Below are positions 8,235 to 16,727 of a stretch of 64,000 bases of DNA, piece by piece. Under the pieces are notes generated by a model. It did not search any database. It was not told the origin of the DNA and saw only the letters and a list, made by a program, of their open reading frames with translations. The translations under genes and the position numbers were made by a program. Location of the stretch: the NCBI RefSeq assembly GCF_026342835.1, contig NZ_JAPEMI010000001.1:6330501-6394500 (forward strand), read 5' to 3'. This stretch comes from Streptomyces sp. NBC_00154 (lineage in GTDB: Bacteria; Actinomycetota; Actinomycetes; Streptomycetales; Streptomycetaceae). Position 1 is the stretch's first letter, and each line of letters opens with the position of its first letter.

Positions 8235-8575
8235 GCCTCATCTGGGCCACTCGTGGGCGGACCTGGGGTTTCCGGTTTCTCCGTGACGGGGGATACAAGG
8301 ATCCGCTCCGGGTCTACGACGATGTCTTCTCGGGTGTCGGGGACGAGCCGGAAGTCTGGCGCCGCGTCGCCGAGAAGGGGGCGCTGCGTTTCCCAGATCC
8401 TTTGGGACGGCAAGACAGGGCCGGCAGAATCATCCCACACGATTTCGTCGTCTTCGGGCCCTTGGCCGATAAGGTCGACTCGGTTGAGGACGCTCGTCGG
8501 CTGGTCTGGCCCCAGGTTGCCGACGTATTCGCTCGGGTCTGGGAGCTGCCCGAGCCACCCTCGTCTAGCAAGTGA
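8231..8575 (+). CDS. Partner protein of the GTPase, unknown
   Basis: A 114-residue protein (MSLIWATRGRTWGFRFLRDG...). The ATG overlaps the stop of the GTPase gene (ATGA) and is preceded by AGGAG, so the two are translationally coupled. The N-terminus W-A-T-R-G-R-T-W-G-F-R-F-L is unusually rich in aromatic and basic residues. No family recognised. The tight coupling implies that it works with the GTPase. Confidence 0.6.
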   Translation: MSLIWATRGRTWGFRFLRDGGYKDPLRVYDDVFSGVGDEPEVWRRVAEKGALRFPDPLGRQDRAGRIIPHDFVVFGPLADKVDSVEDARRLVWPQVADVFARVWELPEPPSSSK

Positions 8576-8661
8576 CTTCAGCGGCATAATCCATCTCGCC
8601 AGCACGCTCAGGGCTGCCAATTACTCTAGCCTCGCCGTGTCGCTTGGGTAGGGAGTGTCAT

Positions 8662-9818
8662 GAATCAGGCTCTGACAAGATTTTCGTAGCCGTTGATCGC
8701 CCGCCGGGATGATCAGTTGAGCAGGATGCGGTGGCGGAGGAGGCGGAAGCCGGCGCGGCCGTACATCTGTCGCTTGATCAGTTTCGTCTTCGTGTTGACG
8801 CCTTCGGTTCCGCCGTTGTGGAAGGGGAGGGTGAGTCCGTTGACGACGGCGTCGTGGTCGCGTTCCAGTCCGCGGGTGAAGGCGTGCAGGTGGGGCAGGT
8901 CGTCTTCGCGGACCTGGGAGATCCACTCCTGGAGGTGTCGGGCGTTGTCGGCGGCGGGGGTGAGCAGGGCCGCGAAGGAACGGATGTGCCCGGCCAGGGC
9001 GGTCATCTCGGGGCAAGCCCCGGTCAGCGCTCTGAGGAGCTCGCGGTCCTTGTCCTTGAGCTGCTCGGGCTCGGTACACAGCAGGCCCTTGAGGCGGCGA
9101 GGTGAGACGGCGGGGCGGTCGGACTGGACGCGGCCCTGGTTGATGTAGCGGTAGAGGAGGTTCGAGCTGCCCTGGTAGCCAAGTTTCTTGATCTCCTCCA
9201 GGAGATGCCTGATGCTCACGGCGGGGTCCTCCTCGCGGCGCCGTCGCAGGTGGTCACGGTAGGGGTCGACCAGGGTGGGCCGGTACTGCGGGGCCTTCTT
9301 CAGTTGCTCGGGCTCGGGGACTCGGGCATAACGTTTGACGGTGTTCAGCGCCAGTTGCAGGCGGCGGGCGCAGTCCAGCAGGCCGACGCCCTGGTCGAGC
9401 AGGGCGTGGACCTGATGCCAGCGTTCCCGGGTAGTTTCCTCGCGGACACGGGCCTGGGAGGGCGGTCCGCATTTCGCCCAGCAGCCGGCGTGCGCGTGGA
9501 CCTCCTTGAGGACAGCCTCCCCGAGGTTGTGCCACAGGTGCCAGCGGTCGGCGATCTGCGGCACGTACCGGCTGTGCTGCCACGCCGACCCCTGCCCGCA
9601 GCCCGGGCAGATCACCGAGACCCCGGCGGCAGTCCGCACCGTGATCCTGACCAGGCCCTCGCCTGCCTCCACCGCCTCGACCAGCACCGAAGCCAGGTGG
9701 GGAAGCAGCGCCGTCAACTCGACATCACACGCCACCAGCGTCCCGCACCAAGGCACTTGCCGAGGCCGAAACCGCAAAGTCGATCAACGGCTACGAAAAT
9801 CTTGTCAGAGCCTGATTC
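8662..9818. mobile_element. ISL3-type element, internally deleted
   Basis: Perfect inverted repeats bound the element (8662-8699 and 9781-9818; the outer end GGCTCTGACAAGATTTTC starts at 8668). Length is 1157 bp, against about 1.6-1.7 kb for full relatives of this type. No direct target duplication was found: 8660-8667 and 9813-9820 differ. The transposase inside has lost its central part, so the copy should be unable to move by itself. Confidence 0.8.
8713..9777 (-). pseudogene. ISL3-family transposase with central deletion
   Basis: A 354-residue open frame. It keeps the N-terminal zinc segment (VSVICPGCGQGSAWQHSRYV) and the C-terminal half (QIADRWHLWHNLGEAVLKEV, HNGGTEGVNTKTKLIKRQMY). The roughly 180 residues normally between them, with the first catalytic Asp residues, are missing in frame after HSRYV. 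The remaining protein has the final Glu region but cannot form a full DDE triad. Family lengths are usually above 500 residues. It lies inside perfect inverted repeats. Confidence 0.75.
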
Positions 9819-9831
9819 CTGATAGACCCCC

Positions 9832-9993
9832 TCACGGGACAGTCGCCCGGTCACGCGCAGCAGGTTGTTGGCGGGACCAACGCGTGAGCGGCCGGGGGAA
9901 TACGACGCGCCCCGAATACCGAACAGCTCGGATGCTGATGCCTAGATGAGCGGCGACCCCCTGATGCCCCCAGAGTTGCTGGTCGTCAGCCAT
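9832..9993 (-). pseudogene. Truncated second excisionase-like gene
   Basis: ATG at 9993 with the same GAGGAGGA ribosome site as the copy at 1525. The product starts MADDQQLWGHQGVAAHLGIS, then leaves the family after about 25 residues and stops at 9832 (53 residues). The recognition half is lost. The inverted repeat of the deleted ISL3 element lies just beyond, so IS-driven rearrangement probably removed the 3' part. Confidence 0.6.
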
Positions 9994-10023
9994 CGTGTCC
10001 TCCTCGTTCGTCGGTGATGAGCG
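9931..10023. repeat. 93-bp direct repeat, copy 2
   Basis: Partner of 1463-1555, same orientation and length. The two copies bracket about 8.4 kb that contains all the IS elements and relics of the left part, the HNH/methyltransferase scraps and the GTPase module. Confidence 0.7.
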
Positions 10024-10050
10024 TACGCAACGCGCGGATGGGCGTACGGC

Positions 10051-10086
10051 AAGGCCGCCCCTGCCTGATCGGTGCGGGGCGGCCTT
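10051..10086 (-). terminator. Hairpin terminator
   Basis: Arms AAGGCCGCCCC (10051-10061) and its exact complement (10076-10086), loop 14 bases, located 12 bases after the stop of the minus-strand gene 10099-10461. It probably ends the long minus-strand transcription unit. Confidence 0.7.
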
Positions 10087-10098
10087 CTGCGGTTTCGG

Positions 10099-10461
10099 TC
10101 AGACCTGGGCGAGGCGGTTCGAGAGGTCGAGGGCGGCGGTCGCGATCGTGAGGGCGGCGCACAGGCCGAGCACCTCGTGGATGGTCGGGCGGATCAGGCG
10201 CGGCCAGTCGTCCGGGGCGGCGGGCCAGGAGGCGAGATGCACCTCGGTGGTGGCCAGGCCCAGATGGGCCGTGACGTTCCAGCCCGCGAGGGAGGCGGGC
10301 TCCCAGGGCAGGCGACTGCGGCCAAGGGGGAGTCTCGGGGTCTCGACGGCGAGCCACGTGACGTCGAGCGGCCCATCGGGCAGGGCGGAGACGCGCTGGA
10401 CCAGCGCGCCGCGCACGCCGCTCGGCATGGGCCGTACGGCGAGGCCGTGCAGCGGAAGCAC
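10099..10461 (-). CDS. Hypothetical protein of the conjugation region
   Basis: 120 residues from a GTG at 10461; an ATG at 10430 (MPSGVRGALV) is an alternative, and neither has a clear ribosome site. The sequence WNVTAHLGLATTEVHLASWP and a C-terminal helix (EVLGLCAALTIATAALDLSN) suggest a small globular domain. No family recognised. It is the last gene of the minus-strand series and is followed by a hairpin. Confidence 0.55.
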   Translation of the reverse strand: MLPLHGLAVRPMPSGVRGALVQRVSALPDGPLDVTWLAVETPRLPLGRSRLPWEPASLAGWNVTAHLGLATTEVHLASWPAAPDDWPRLIRPTIHEVLGLCAALTIATAALDLSNRLAQV

Positions 10462-10518
10462 GTGCGAAGTGCGGGATTGCGACGAGATAGGAGCCTCCGG
10501 AGGTGTCGGTGGGACTGG

Positions 10519-10731
10519 TCAGGCCCAGGCGAGGGCGTTGCTGACCTTCACCGGGAGGTAGCCCTCTTGGCCGTCGTCGGCGATGAACGCCTTGCCGTCC
10601 CGGACGAAGACCTGGGCCCCCAGGTAGTGGGTGAACGGGAAGTCGGGGTTGATAGCGAGGCGGATCGGCAGCTTGGGGTCGAGGTCCTGGAGTTGGCGGA
10701 GCAGGTGGCCGACGGTCAGATAGTGGGGCAC
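10519..10731 (-). CDS. Small hypothetical protein
   Basis: 70 residues from GTG at 10731, preceded by GGAGG (VPHYLTVGHLLRQLQDLDPK...). The pattern TVGxLLxxLQxLDPKLPIRL recurs in small proteins of actinomycete plasmids and phages, where it supports a small alpha/beta fold; no activity is known. The upstream open frame belongs to no recognisable protein. Confidence 0.6.
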   Translation of the reverse strand: MPHYLTVGHLLRQLQDLDPKLPIRLAINPDFPFTHYLGAQVFVRDGKAFIADDGQEGYLPVKVSNALAWA

Positions 10732-10783
10732 GGGAACCTCCGAGAGCAGAACGGGATGGGGAAGCCGGGTTGGTGGTGGGACG

Positions 10784-10906
10784 TCAGGAACCGTCGAGGC
10801 GCAGCAGGTCACGTAGGGCCTTCCGCCCCTCGGTGTGGCTGGCGAGATGCCGATTGCGGCTCTCGTTGTTCGGGGGCGATGGGTGTGCGCGGTCATTCAG
10901 CGACAT
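10784..10906 (-). CDS. Very small protein, 40 residues
   Basis: ATG at 10906, product MSLNDRAHPSPPNNESRNRH followed by a basic helix ending RKALRDLLRLDGS. It overlaps the 3' end of the Cys-rich gene by 14 bases, suggesting translational coupling. The ribosome site is weak (GGCAGCG). Plausible but unproven. Confidence 0.4.
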   Translation of the reverse strand: MSLNDRAHPSPPNNESRNRHLASHTEGRKALRDLLRLDGS

Positions 10907-11063
10907 CGCGCTGCCACTGGCGTTGTTCGGTACGGCGGGCGGCACGGCGGCGGACGGTCTTTGCGCGGCGGCCGTACTGACCGGGTAGGTAGTAGCAGGT
11001 GCAGCGTCGGGCGTAGGCGCACTTGCGGCGGTAGCCGGGGCGGGTGGCCGAGAGCAGGCGCAC
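10893..11063 (-). CDS. Small Cys-rich basic protein
   Basis: 56 residues from GTG at 11063: RRKCAYARRCTCYYLPGQYG then GRRAKTVRRRAARRTEQRQW. Three Cys residues (C-x5-C-x-C spacing) and many Arg point to a tiny nucleic-acid or metal-binding protein. Similar small proteins occur in Streptomyces mobile DNA. No function is assigned. Confidence 0.5.
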   Translation of the reverse strand: MRLLSATRPGYRRKCAYARRCTCYYLPGQYGRRAKTVRRRAARRTEQRQWQRDVAE

Positions 11064-11109
11064 GGTCGGAACTCTCTGTCGGTTCGGAGCAGGCGGTGTG
11101 GATGCGCGG

Positions 11110-11460
11110 TCAGCGGTGGGCGACGAGGGCAGTGATGAAGCCGGCGACGGCCTCGGACGGGGTGTGGAGGCCGAACTCCTGGGCCCAGGGCTCGGCATCG
11201 GTGGGGTGCACCCGGACCTGCCAGACGATGCCGCGCTGCCAGGCGGCGGGGTCTTCGGGGAGCCAGCCGACGTAGACACGGCCGTCCGGGCTCGTCGCGT
11301 GGACGTTGGCCTCCGGGGTGTCGGCGACTGCCCAGTCGAGGGCGTCGAGGGCGTCGAGGAGGTCGATCACAGGACCCGCGCAGTGGTCGGAGGAGAGCCA
11401 GTAGCGGTCTTCCACGGTGGGGCGGACGATGGCTGGCAGGAGGGTGGCGGAGGCGTTCAC
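11110..11460 (-). CDS. DUF317-family protein, one domain
   Basis: 116 residues from GTG at 11460, with AAGGGA upstream. The features NVHATSPDGRVYVGWLPEDP, WQVRV and WAQEFGLHTPSEAVAGFITA match DUF317: a T-S-P-D-G-R strand followed by a C-terminal helix F-x-x-x-T-P-x-E-x-x-A-x-F-x-x-A. DUF317 proteins are frequent in Streptomyces ICEs and plasmids, with unknown function. A two-domain paralogue is at 12510-13445. A 220-base gap separates it from the divergent gene 11681. Confidence 0.7.
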   Translation of the reverse strand: MNASATLLPAIVRPTVEDRYWLSSDHCAGPVIDLLDALDALDWAVADTPEANVHATSPDGRVYVGWLPEDPAAWQRGIVWQVRVHPTDAEPWAQEFGLHTPSEAVAGFITALVAHR

Positions 11461-11680
11461 GGTTGGACGATCCCTTCGTTGACCTGCGGTTTTTCCCGAC
11501 ATCCGTACGTTGGCATGCGGTGTACCGAAGTCCGTAGTCCTTTCCCGGGAAGCGGCGTCTGCCATGGGCGAACTGGCTGTCGTCAGCGGAGGGCCCGTGG
11601 CCCCGGGAATGGATCGGCGGACGCGGTTGTCGTATCTGGGTTGCGGCAACGGGCTGTACGGGACCGAAGGGGGAGCAGGG

Positions 11681-11947
11681 ATGGCGGAGCAGAGCAGACG
11701 CTGGGATGGAGCCGGGCTGGAGCGCAAGGTCCTGGCTGCCGGGCGGCCGTGGACGGTGGGCGACATCGCGATGGTCGCCGATGGCCAGTGGGCTGTTGGT
11801 GCGCAGTCCGACGGACGGGGTGACGAGGGTGCGGTGGTGGAGGACCGGATCGCGGATGGGCGTCGAGTCGCGTTGACGCTGGAGGAGCTGGCCCGCGCGG
11901 TGGGCTCCCGTATCGGGGATGCCCACCGCTACGAGGACCTCGCCTGA
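11681..11947 (+). CDS. Hypothetical protein on the opposite strand
   Basis: 88 residues from ATG at 11681 with GGGAGCAGGG just before it (MAEQSRRWDGAGLERKVLAA...). The central GRPWTVGDIAMVADGQWAVG and C-terminal helix look like a small folded domain. It is the only plus-strand gene in the 10-34 kb region and is divergent from the DUF317 gene. The convergent partner 11952-12440 begins five bases after its stop, so the two share a transcription boundary. Family unknown. Confidence 0.5.
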   Translation: MAEQSRRWDGAGLERKVLAAGRPWTVGDIAMVADGQWAVGAQSDGRGDEGAVVEDRIADGRRVALTLEELARAVGSRIGDAHRYEDLA

Positions 11948-11951
11948 CCGG

Positions 11952-12440
11952 TTAGCGGCGCGGCCCTGGGCTGGCCAGCGAGGGGCCGACAGGGGCCGAA
12001 GGAGCGGGCTGGCCGGGCGCCTGGCCCAGGGCGCGTGGAGCGTGCCCGGAGCGGGCGACAGCGGCCTGGGCCAGCCGGACTGCTGGGGCCCGGTCCGCGG
12101 TCGCGGCGGCTTCACGTGCTTCGATCACGTGGATGATTGCCTGCAGGGAAGTACGGCTCTCCGCTTGGGCGACGCGAAGGTCCGCCGCTGAGCTGGTGAT
12201 CCGTTCCAGGTCGTAGAAGGCCGGCACGTGGCCGGGCCGGGTAAGGGCGTGCAGACGACCCTGGTGTACAGCCGCGGCGTTGTCGGTGATGACCAGGGCC
12301 GAGCGGATGTGCATGGCCGAGCGCAGGAGCGGGTCATCGCTTGGGCGGAGGACCGCGAGGGATTCCAGAGCGTCGACAGGGCGGCCCCAGGCTTTCTCGA
12401 TCATGGCCGTGGCCTGGTCGAGTGCGGTGGCGTCGGGCAT
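11952..12440 (-). CDS. Helical hypothetical protein
   Basis: 162 residues from ATG at 12440. The first 110 residues are predominantly helical (ALDQATAMIEKAWGRPVDAL, ADLRVAQAESRTSLQAIIHV) and the last 45 are Pro/Ala/Ser-rich and likely disordered. No family recognised. It sits between two DUF317 genes on the same strand. Confidence 0.6.
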   Translation of the reverse strand: MPDATALDQATAMIEKAWGRPVDALESLAVLRPSDDPLLRSAMHIRSALVITDNAAAVHQGRLHALTRPGHVPAFYDLERITSSAADLRVAQAESRTSLQAIIHVIEAREAAATADRAPAVRLAQAAVARSGHAPRALGQAPGQPAPSAPVGPSLASPGPRR

Positions 12441-12509
12441 GGCGGAACTCCCGGCATTCGGAGGTGCTTCGGTTGGCGGTGATGCCCCGGAAGGCCCGGG
12501 GCGCGACGG

Positions 12510-13445
12510 TCAGCGACTGTGGCGTTGGGCCGCCGGCGGCCTGGCCCCGAGAGCGGGCGAGGGATTGCTCGATCGGTTCTGTGCCGCAGTCGCCGTGCGG
12601 CTGCGGGCGGCCATGACCCGGAGATCGGCAGCTGTCTGCGGGGTGCGGGCGGCGCGTTGGACGGCCTGGGTGACAGAAGTGCGGCGCACGTCGAGTGGGG
12701 TCGGAGCCCGAGGAACCTGGGGGGCGGTCGGGCCGACGGGAGTGAGCGTGACCAGGTTCTCCATCTTACGATCGAGCTGGTGCCGCTCACGGATCACCGG
12801 GGCTGGATCGGTCATGGCGGCTGCCGTCGCGGCGATCAAGTGAGACGGGGTGCGGGCTGTGAAGACGGCCTCCGCGCGAGTGCCCCAGCCCGGTGGACCG
12901 GCCCAGAGCGTCACGGTTTCGTCGTCCCAGCCGGAGAGACGGTTGTCGATCAGGACGCCAGCTTGTCCGTCAGGGGCGATGATCTCGACGGTGCCGCGCT
13001 CGGCCCCGCCGTCGCGGGTCCAGCCGGCATCGGTCAGCGGCCGGACGGCGTCGGCCCAGTACAACGACGGGCTCGCCAGAAAGCGCCCGTTGCCGTCGTA
13101 GGCGTCGGCTTCGGCGTAGTCGTGAGCCAGAGCGGTGATGAGACCGGCGACGATCTCGGCCGGGGTGACATGGTTGAAGGTTGCCATCCAGCGGGGCGCG
13201 GAGACGGCCTCCTTGGATGCGGTGATCTTCCACAGCTCGAAGTCGTCGCCGAACCAGCCGATACGAACCCTCTGGTCGGGCGAGGTAACAAGGAGCTGGC
13301 AGGGCCCCTCGTCGAGATAGTGGTGCGGCCACTGGGCGACAGGGGCGAAGCCGACGTCTCCGGCCCCGTTGGAACCGGCCAAATACCTGGGACTGACCAG
13401 TACCTCCTGGTAGGGATCCTGGTCGTAGGGCTGCTGAGTGCTCAT
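12510..13445 (-). CDS. DUF317-family protein, two domains
   Basis: 311 residues from ATG at 13445 with GGAG upstream (MSTQQPYDQDPYQEVLVSPR). Domain 1 (about 15-110) has VSPRYLAGSNG, TSPDQRVRIGWFGDD and VTPAEIVAGLITALAHDY. Domain 2 (about 125-215) has GWTRDGG, APDGQAGVLIDNRLSGWDDE and TPSHLIAATAAAM. Both match DUF317. The C-terminal about 90 residues are Ala/Arg-rich and low complexity. Its role in the element is unknown. Confidence 0.75.
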   Translation of the reverse strand: MSTQQPYDQDPYQEVLVSPRYLAGSNGAGDVGFAPVAQWPHHYLDEGPCQLLVTSPDQRVRIGWFGDDFELWKITASKEAVSAPRWMATFNHVTPAEIVAGLITALAHDYAEADAYDGNGRFLASPSLYWADAVRPLTDAGWTRDGGAERGTVEIIAPDGQAGVLIDNRLSGWDDETVTLWAGPPGWGTRAEAVFTARTPSHLIAATAAAMTDPAPVIRERHQLDRKMENLVTLTPVGPTAPQVPRAPTPLDVRRTSVTQAVQRAARTPQTAADLRVMAARSRTATAAQNRSSNPSPALGARPPAAQRHSR

Positions 13446-13567
13446 AGTCGAGGCTCCGGAGAACGTAGGAGGCGGAGGCGCCCGCGTGCGCAGCGCAACG
13501 GGCTGCTCGACCGCACGCGGGCGTCGTGGCAACGGGGAGACGCGGTTGGCTCTCAGTGCCACCCGAA

Positions 13568-14413
13568 TCAGCGGCCCCGAGAGGGGGCCGACCGGGCGGT
13601 GACGGCCGTAGGCACCGGCGGTTGCGACTGCGGGGCGTGGCTGAAGAGGGCACTCGGTACGGCGGCGCTCCGGCGCAGGGCCGCCGCGGTCCGGATGCCA
13701 TCCGATCCCAGCGGGACACCGGGGTGGGTCCGGGTGGCCGCCGTGACAGGAGCCGAGGGCGACGAGTGCCTGCGCGTGGTGACGGGGTTGCTCCACCGTT
13801 CGACGGTCGCGTAGACGGGGCCCAACGCGCGCCCGGCGTCGGTCAGGACATACGGGTCGCCGTGGCGCGGGCCGGTACGGGCGACCAGGCCGTCGGTCTG
13901 AAGCCGGTTGAGCCGCTGCCTGGTGAAGCCGTTGTCCAGGCCGGCCTCCTCGGCGATGTGGACGAACCGCATGGGGCCACCCGCGTCGAGAACCTGGACC
14001 ACGGCGGTCGAATGCCGAAGGTACAGACGCCGCACGGCGTCCTCGACGCGTTCGGCACCGGCCACCTCGCCGCCGAGCGACAGATTGGTCCGGGACCAGT
14101 CCGACAGCGCACGGTGCACCGCGGACAGCGACTCACCGAATGCACTGAGCTGGTAGGGAGCGCCATTGCAGTCGCCGGCTCGGGTAACCAGCCCATCAGC
14201 GTGCATCTGGGCCAGCCGCTTGCCGACGAACTGCTCACTGACGAACGGGAGCCTGGCGGCGACGTCACGCACACGCATGGGACGGCCCTGTTGCGCCAGG
14301 GTCTGCGCCGACCAGGTGGTCCACTTCGGTGCTATCAGGGAAAGTGCGTCCTCGACACGCTGGGCATCGACCGAGCCGATGGAGGAAGCGGAGGGCTGTA
14401 CGGGGGTGGGCAT
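13568..14413 (-). CDS. Tandem HxlR-type winged-helix regulator
   Basis: 281 residues from ATG at 14413. Two consecutive HxlR-like winged helices are visible. The first has RPMRVRDVAARLPFVSEQFV, KRLAQMHADGLVTRAG, APYQLSAFGESL. The second has GGPMRFVHIAEEAGLDNGFT, RLNRLQTDGLVARTG, DPYVLTDAGRALGPV. Single HxlR proteins are dimeric regulators; a covalent tandem should bind as a monomer-like pair. A disordered Ala/Pro/Ser tail follows (about 215-281). No sensor Cys is present. It is a likely regulator of the element. Confidence 0.7.
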   Translation of the reverse strand: MPTPVQPSASSIGSVDAQRVEDALSLIAPKWTTWSAQTLAQQGRPMRVRDVAARLPFVSEQFVGKRLAQMHADGLVTRAGDCNGAPYQLSAFGESLSAVHRALSDWSRTNLSLGGEVAGAERVEDAVRRLYLRHSTAVVQVLDAGGPMRFVHIAEEAGLDNGFTRQRLNRLQTDGLVARTGPRHGDPYVLTDAGRALGPVYATVERWSNPVTTRRHSSPSAPVTAATRTHPGVPLGSDGIRTAAALRRSAAVPSALFSHAPQSQPPVPTAVTARSAPSRGR

Positions 14414-14466
14414 GGCGCGAACTTCCGTTAGGGAAAGGCTTCCGGCTGTGTGGTGAGACCGAGTGG

Positions 14467-15033
<567 letters not shown>

Positions 15034-15411
15034 GGGGCGTCCTTTCTGGGGGCAATCAGCGGGAACGGGAAGGCGTGATGGCGGTGCTTGTTGCGGGTGC
15101 GAGAGCTGGATCGGCGACGGTGCCGGAGATCGTCGTGGTGTTGTCGTGGCTGAGGGCGGCGGATAGGCGCGGCGTGGCCTTACGTGCGTCTCGAAGTCTT
15201 CGAGGGCCGCGCAGTGTCCGGTTCGGGCAGTGGGTGACGGAAGGTGGATATGGGCCGGGTGTGCTGCTCGTAGGCTGCGCGCCGGCGAGCGAGTCGCCGC
15301 TCGTTCGTGGGCCGGTGGTCCGCAGGGCGCCGTACCAGCCGCGCATGCTCGCGTGATCGCCCTGGGCAATGGGCGCAAGCAGGTGGATGGCGGACTGGGC
15401 GGCGCGGGTTA

Positions 15412-16555
15412 CTGAAGTTTTCAGGGAGAGGTCGGTGGGTTGATAGCCAGGCCCGTGGCGGTGAGGCAGCCGTCGATCAGGTGGGGCCGGGTCTGGATTC
15501 TGCGTAACTCGCGGCGAAGTGTGCGGTCGAGGTCGTCGGGTGTGTCGAAGGCGGTGTTGGCCGTGGCTCTGCGCACGAGTGACCAGACGGCCTCGACGGG
15601 GTTCAGGTCGGGTGCATAGGGCGGGAGGCGGATGGTGGTGAGCCAGTCGTGCTCGGCCTCGTACCGTTTCAGCCCAGCAGCCAGGTGGGTGTTCAGATTG
15701 TCCCAGACCACCACGATCGGCCCGCCGAGCTGGATGTGAGCGCGGACCAGCAGATCGCGGTAGTCCTGCCAGGAGAAGCTCTTGCGTGCGCCCTTGAGCA
15801 GGAGATGGTTGCGGGGCCGGTGGACGAGACGGCTTTTCTCGCCGGGTTTGTAGCAGCACAGGGCTGCCACCGAGGTCCGTCTGCGGGATCTGCCTCTCAC
15901 CCGGATGACGGGGGTGTGTCCGCGCCGGCCCCAGGTGCGGGCGCGGGGCGGCGTCATGGAGAATCCGGCCTCGTCCTCGAAGACGATCCAGCCACCATGG
16001 GCCGCCGCGATCCTTTTACCCGCGGCCACACCTCCTTCTTCCACAGCTCGACGGCGTGCTCGTCGCGTTCGAGGGCTCTGCGGGCGGGTGCCTGCCAGGA
16101 CCAGCCGTGCCGTTTCAGCAGCCGCCACACCGTCGCCACCGACAGACTCAGCCGGAACTGTTGGCGGATCACCGTCTGTACCCTGGCCAGGGTCCATCGC
16201 TCATCTTCGAAGCCGTGCGCAGCCGGACCCTTGCCCAATTCCTCTTCCAGCACGGCGAACTGGGCATCGGTGACCGCCGGGGAGTTCGCCGGTCCGGCCG
16301 AGCGCAGGGCCTCCATCCCGCCCTCGCGCCAGGCGCGGCGCCAGCGTTCCACCGACCGCACGCTCACCCGCAGATCCTTCGCGATCACCGCGGTCTTCTC
16401 ACCCGCCGCGAACCGCCCGCCGGCCTGGAGCCGGATCCCCTCACGAAACGCCCGACGCTCAGCGGTCAGGCCCCCACCCTCCGGATAACGCATACCAACG
16501 ACATACCGCAGGGATCATGAACCGTCACTACCCGACGACAACCCGAAAATCTCAG
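15412..16555. mobile_element. IS630-family insertion sequence
   Basis: A 1144-bp element bounded by TA dinucleotides (15410-15411 and 16556-16557), the target preference and duplication of IS630. The ends are imperfect inverted repeats (CTGAAGTTTTCAGG on the left against CTGAGATTTTCGGG read inward from the right). It interrupts a minus-strand gene whose two halves rejoin in frame. Confidence 0.85.
15421..16493 (-). CDS. IS630-family transposase, OrfA/OrfB with frameshift
   Basis: OrfA (15954-16493) starts MRYPEGGGLTAERRAFREGI and carries the winged-helix part (RVSVRSVERWRRAWREGGME, ATVWRLLKRHGWSWQAPARR). OrfB (to 15421) carries the DDE domain: IVFEDEAGFSM, IVVVWDNLNTHLAAG and LPPYAPDLNPVEAVWSLVRR. 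The switch is -1 at an A4 run (16014-16017 on the plus strand, TTTT). Many actinomycete IS630 copies show the same split, so programmed frameshifting is likely, but a plain mutation is possible. Confidence 0.8.
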
Positions 16556-16727
16556 TAGTTCGCCGTGCAGCTCGTCGACATCGCGAGCGGCCTCGGCGAC
16601 GACTCGCTCGACCAGGTCTAGCGAGTCGCGCAGTGGGCTGCGGTTGTCGCTCAGTGTCCAGGGGGCCTCATCGACGAACTCCTCGGTGACCTGGTGGGCG
16701 CCGGGCCGATTGGTCGGTCGTAGAGGT

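Noticed and set aside
9813..9820. Target duplication for the deleted ISL3 element
   Set aside because: The flanks 8660-8667 and 9813-9820 are not direct repeats; the shared bases are an extension of the inverted repeat.
10072..10980. Plus-strand open frame of about 300 residues
   Set aside because: Composition is Gly/Arg-rich shadow coding opposite several small minus-strand genes that have ribosome sites.
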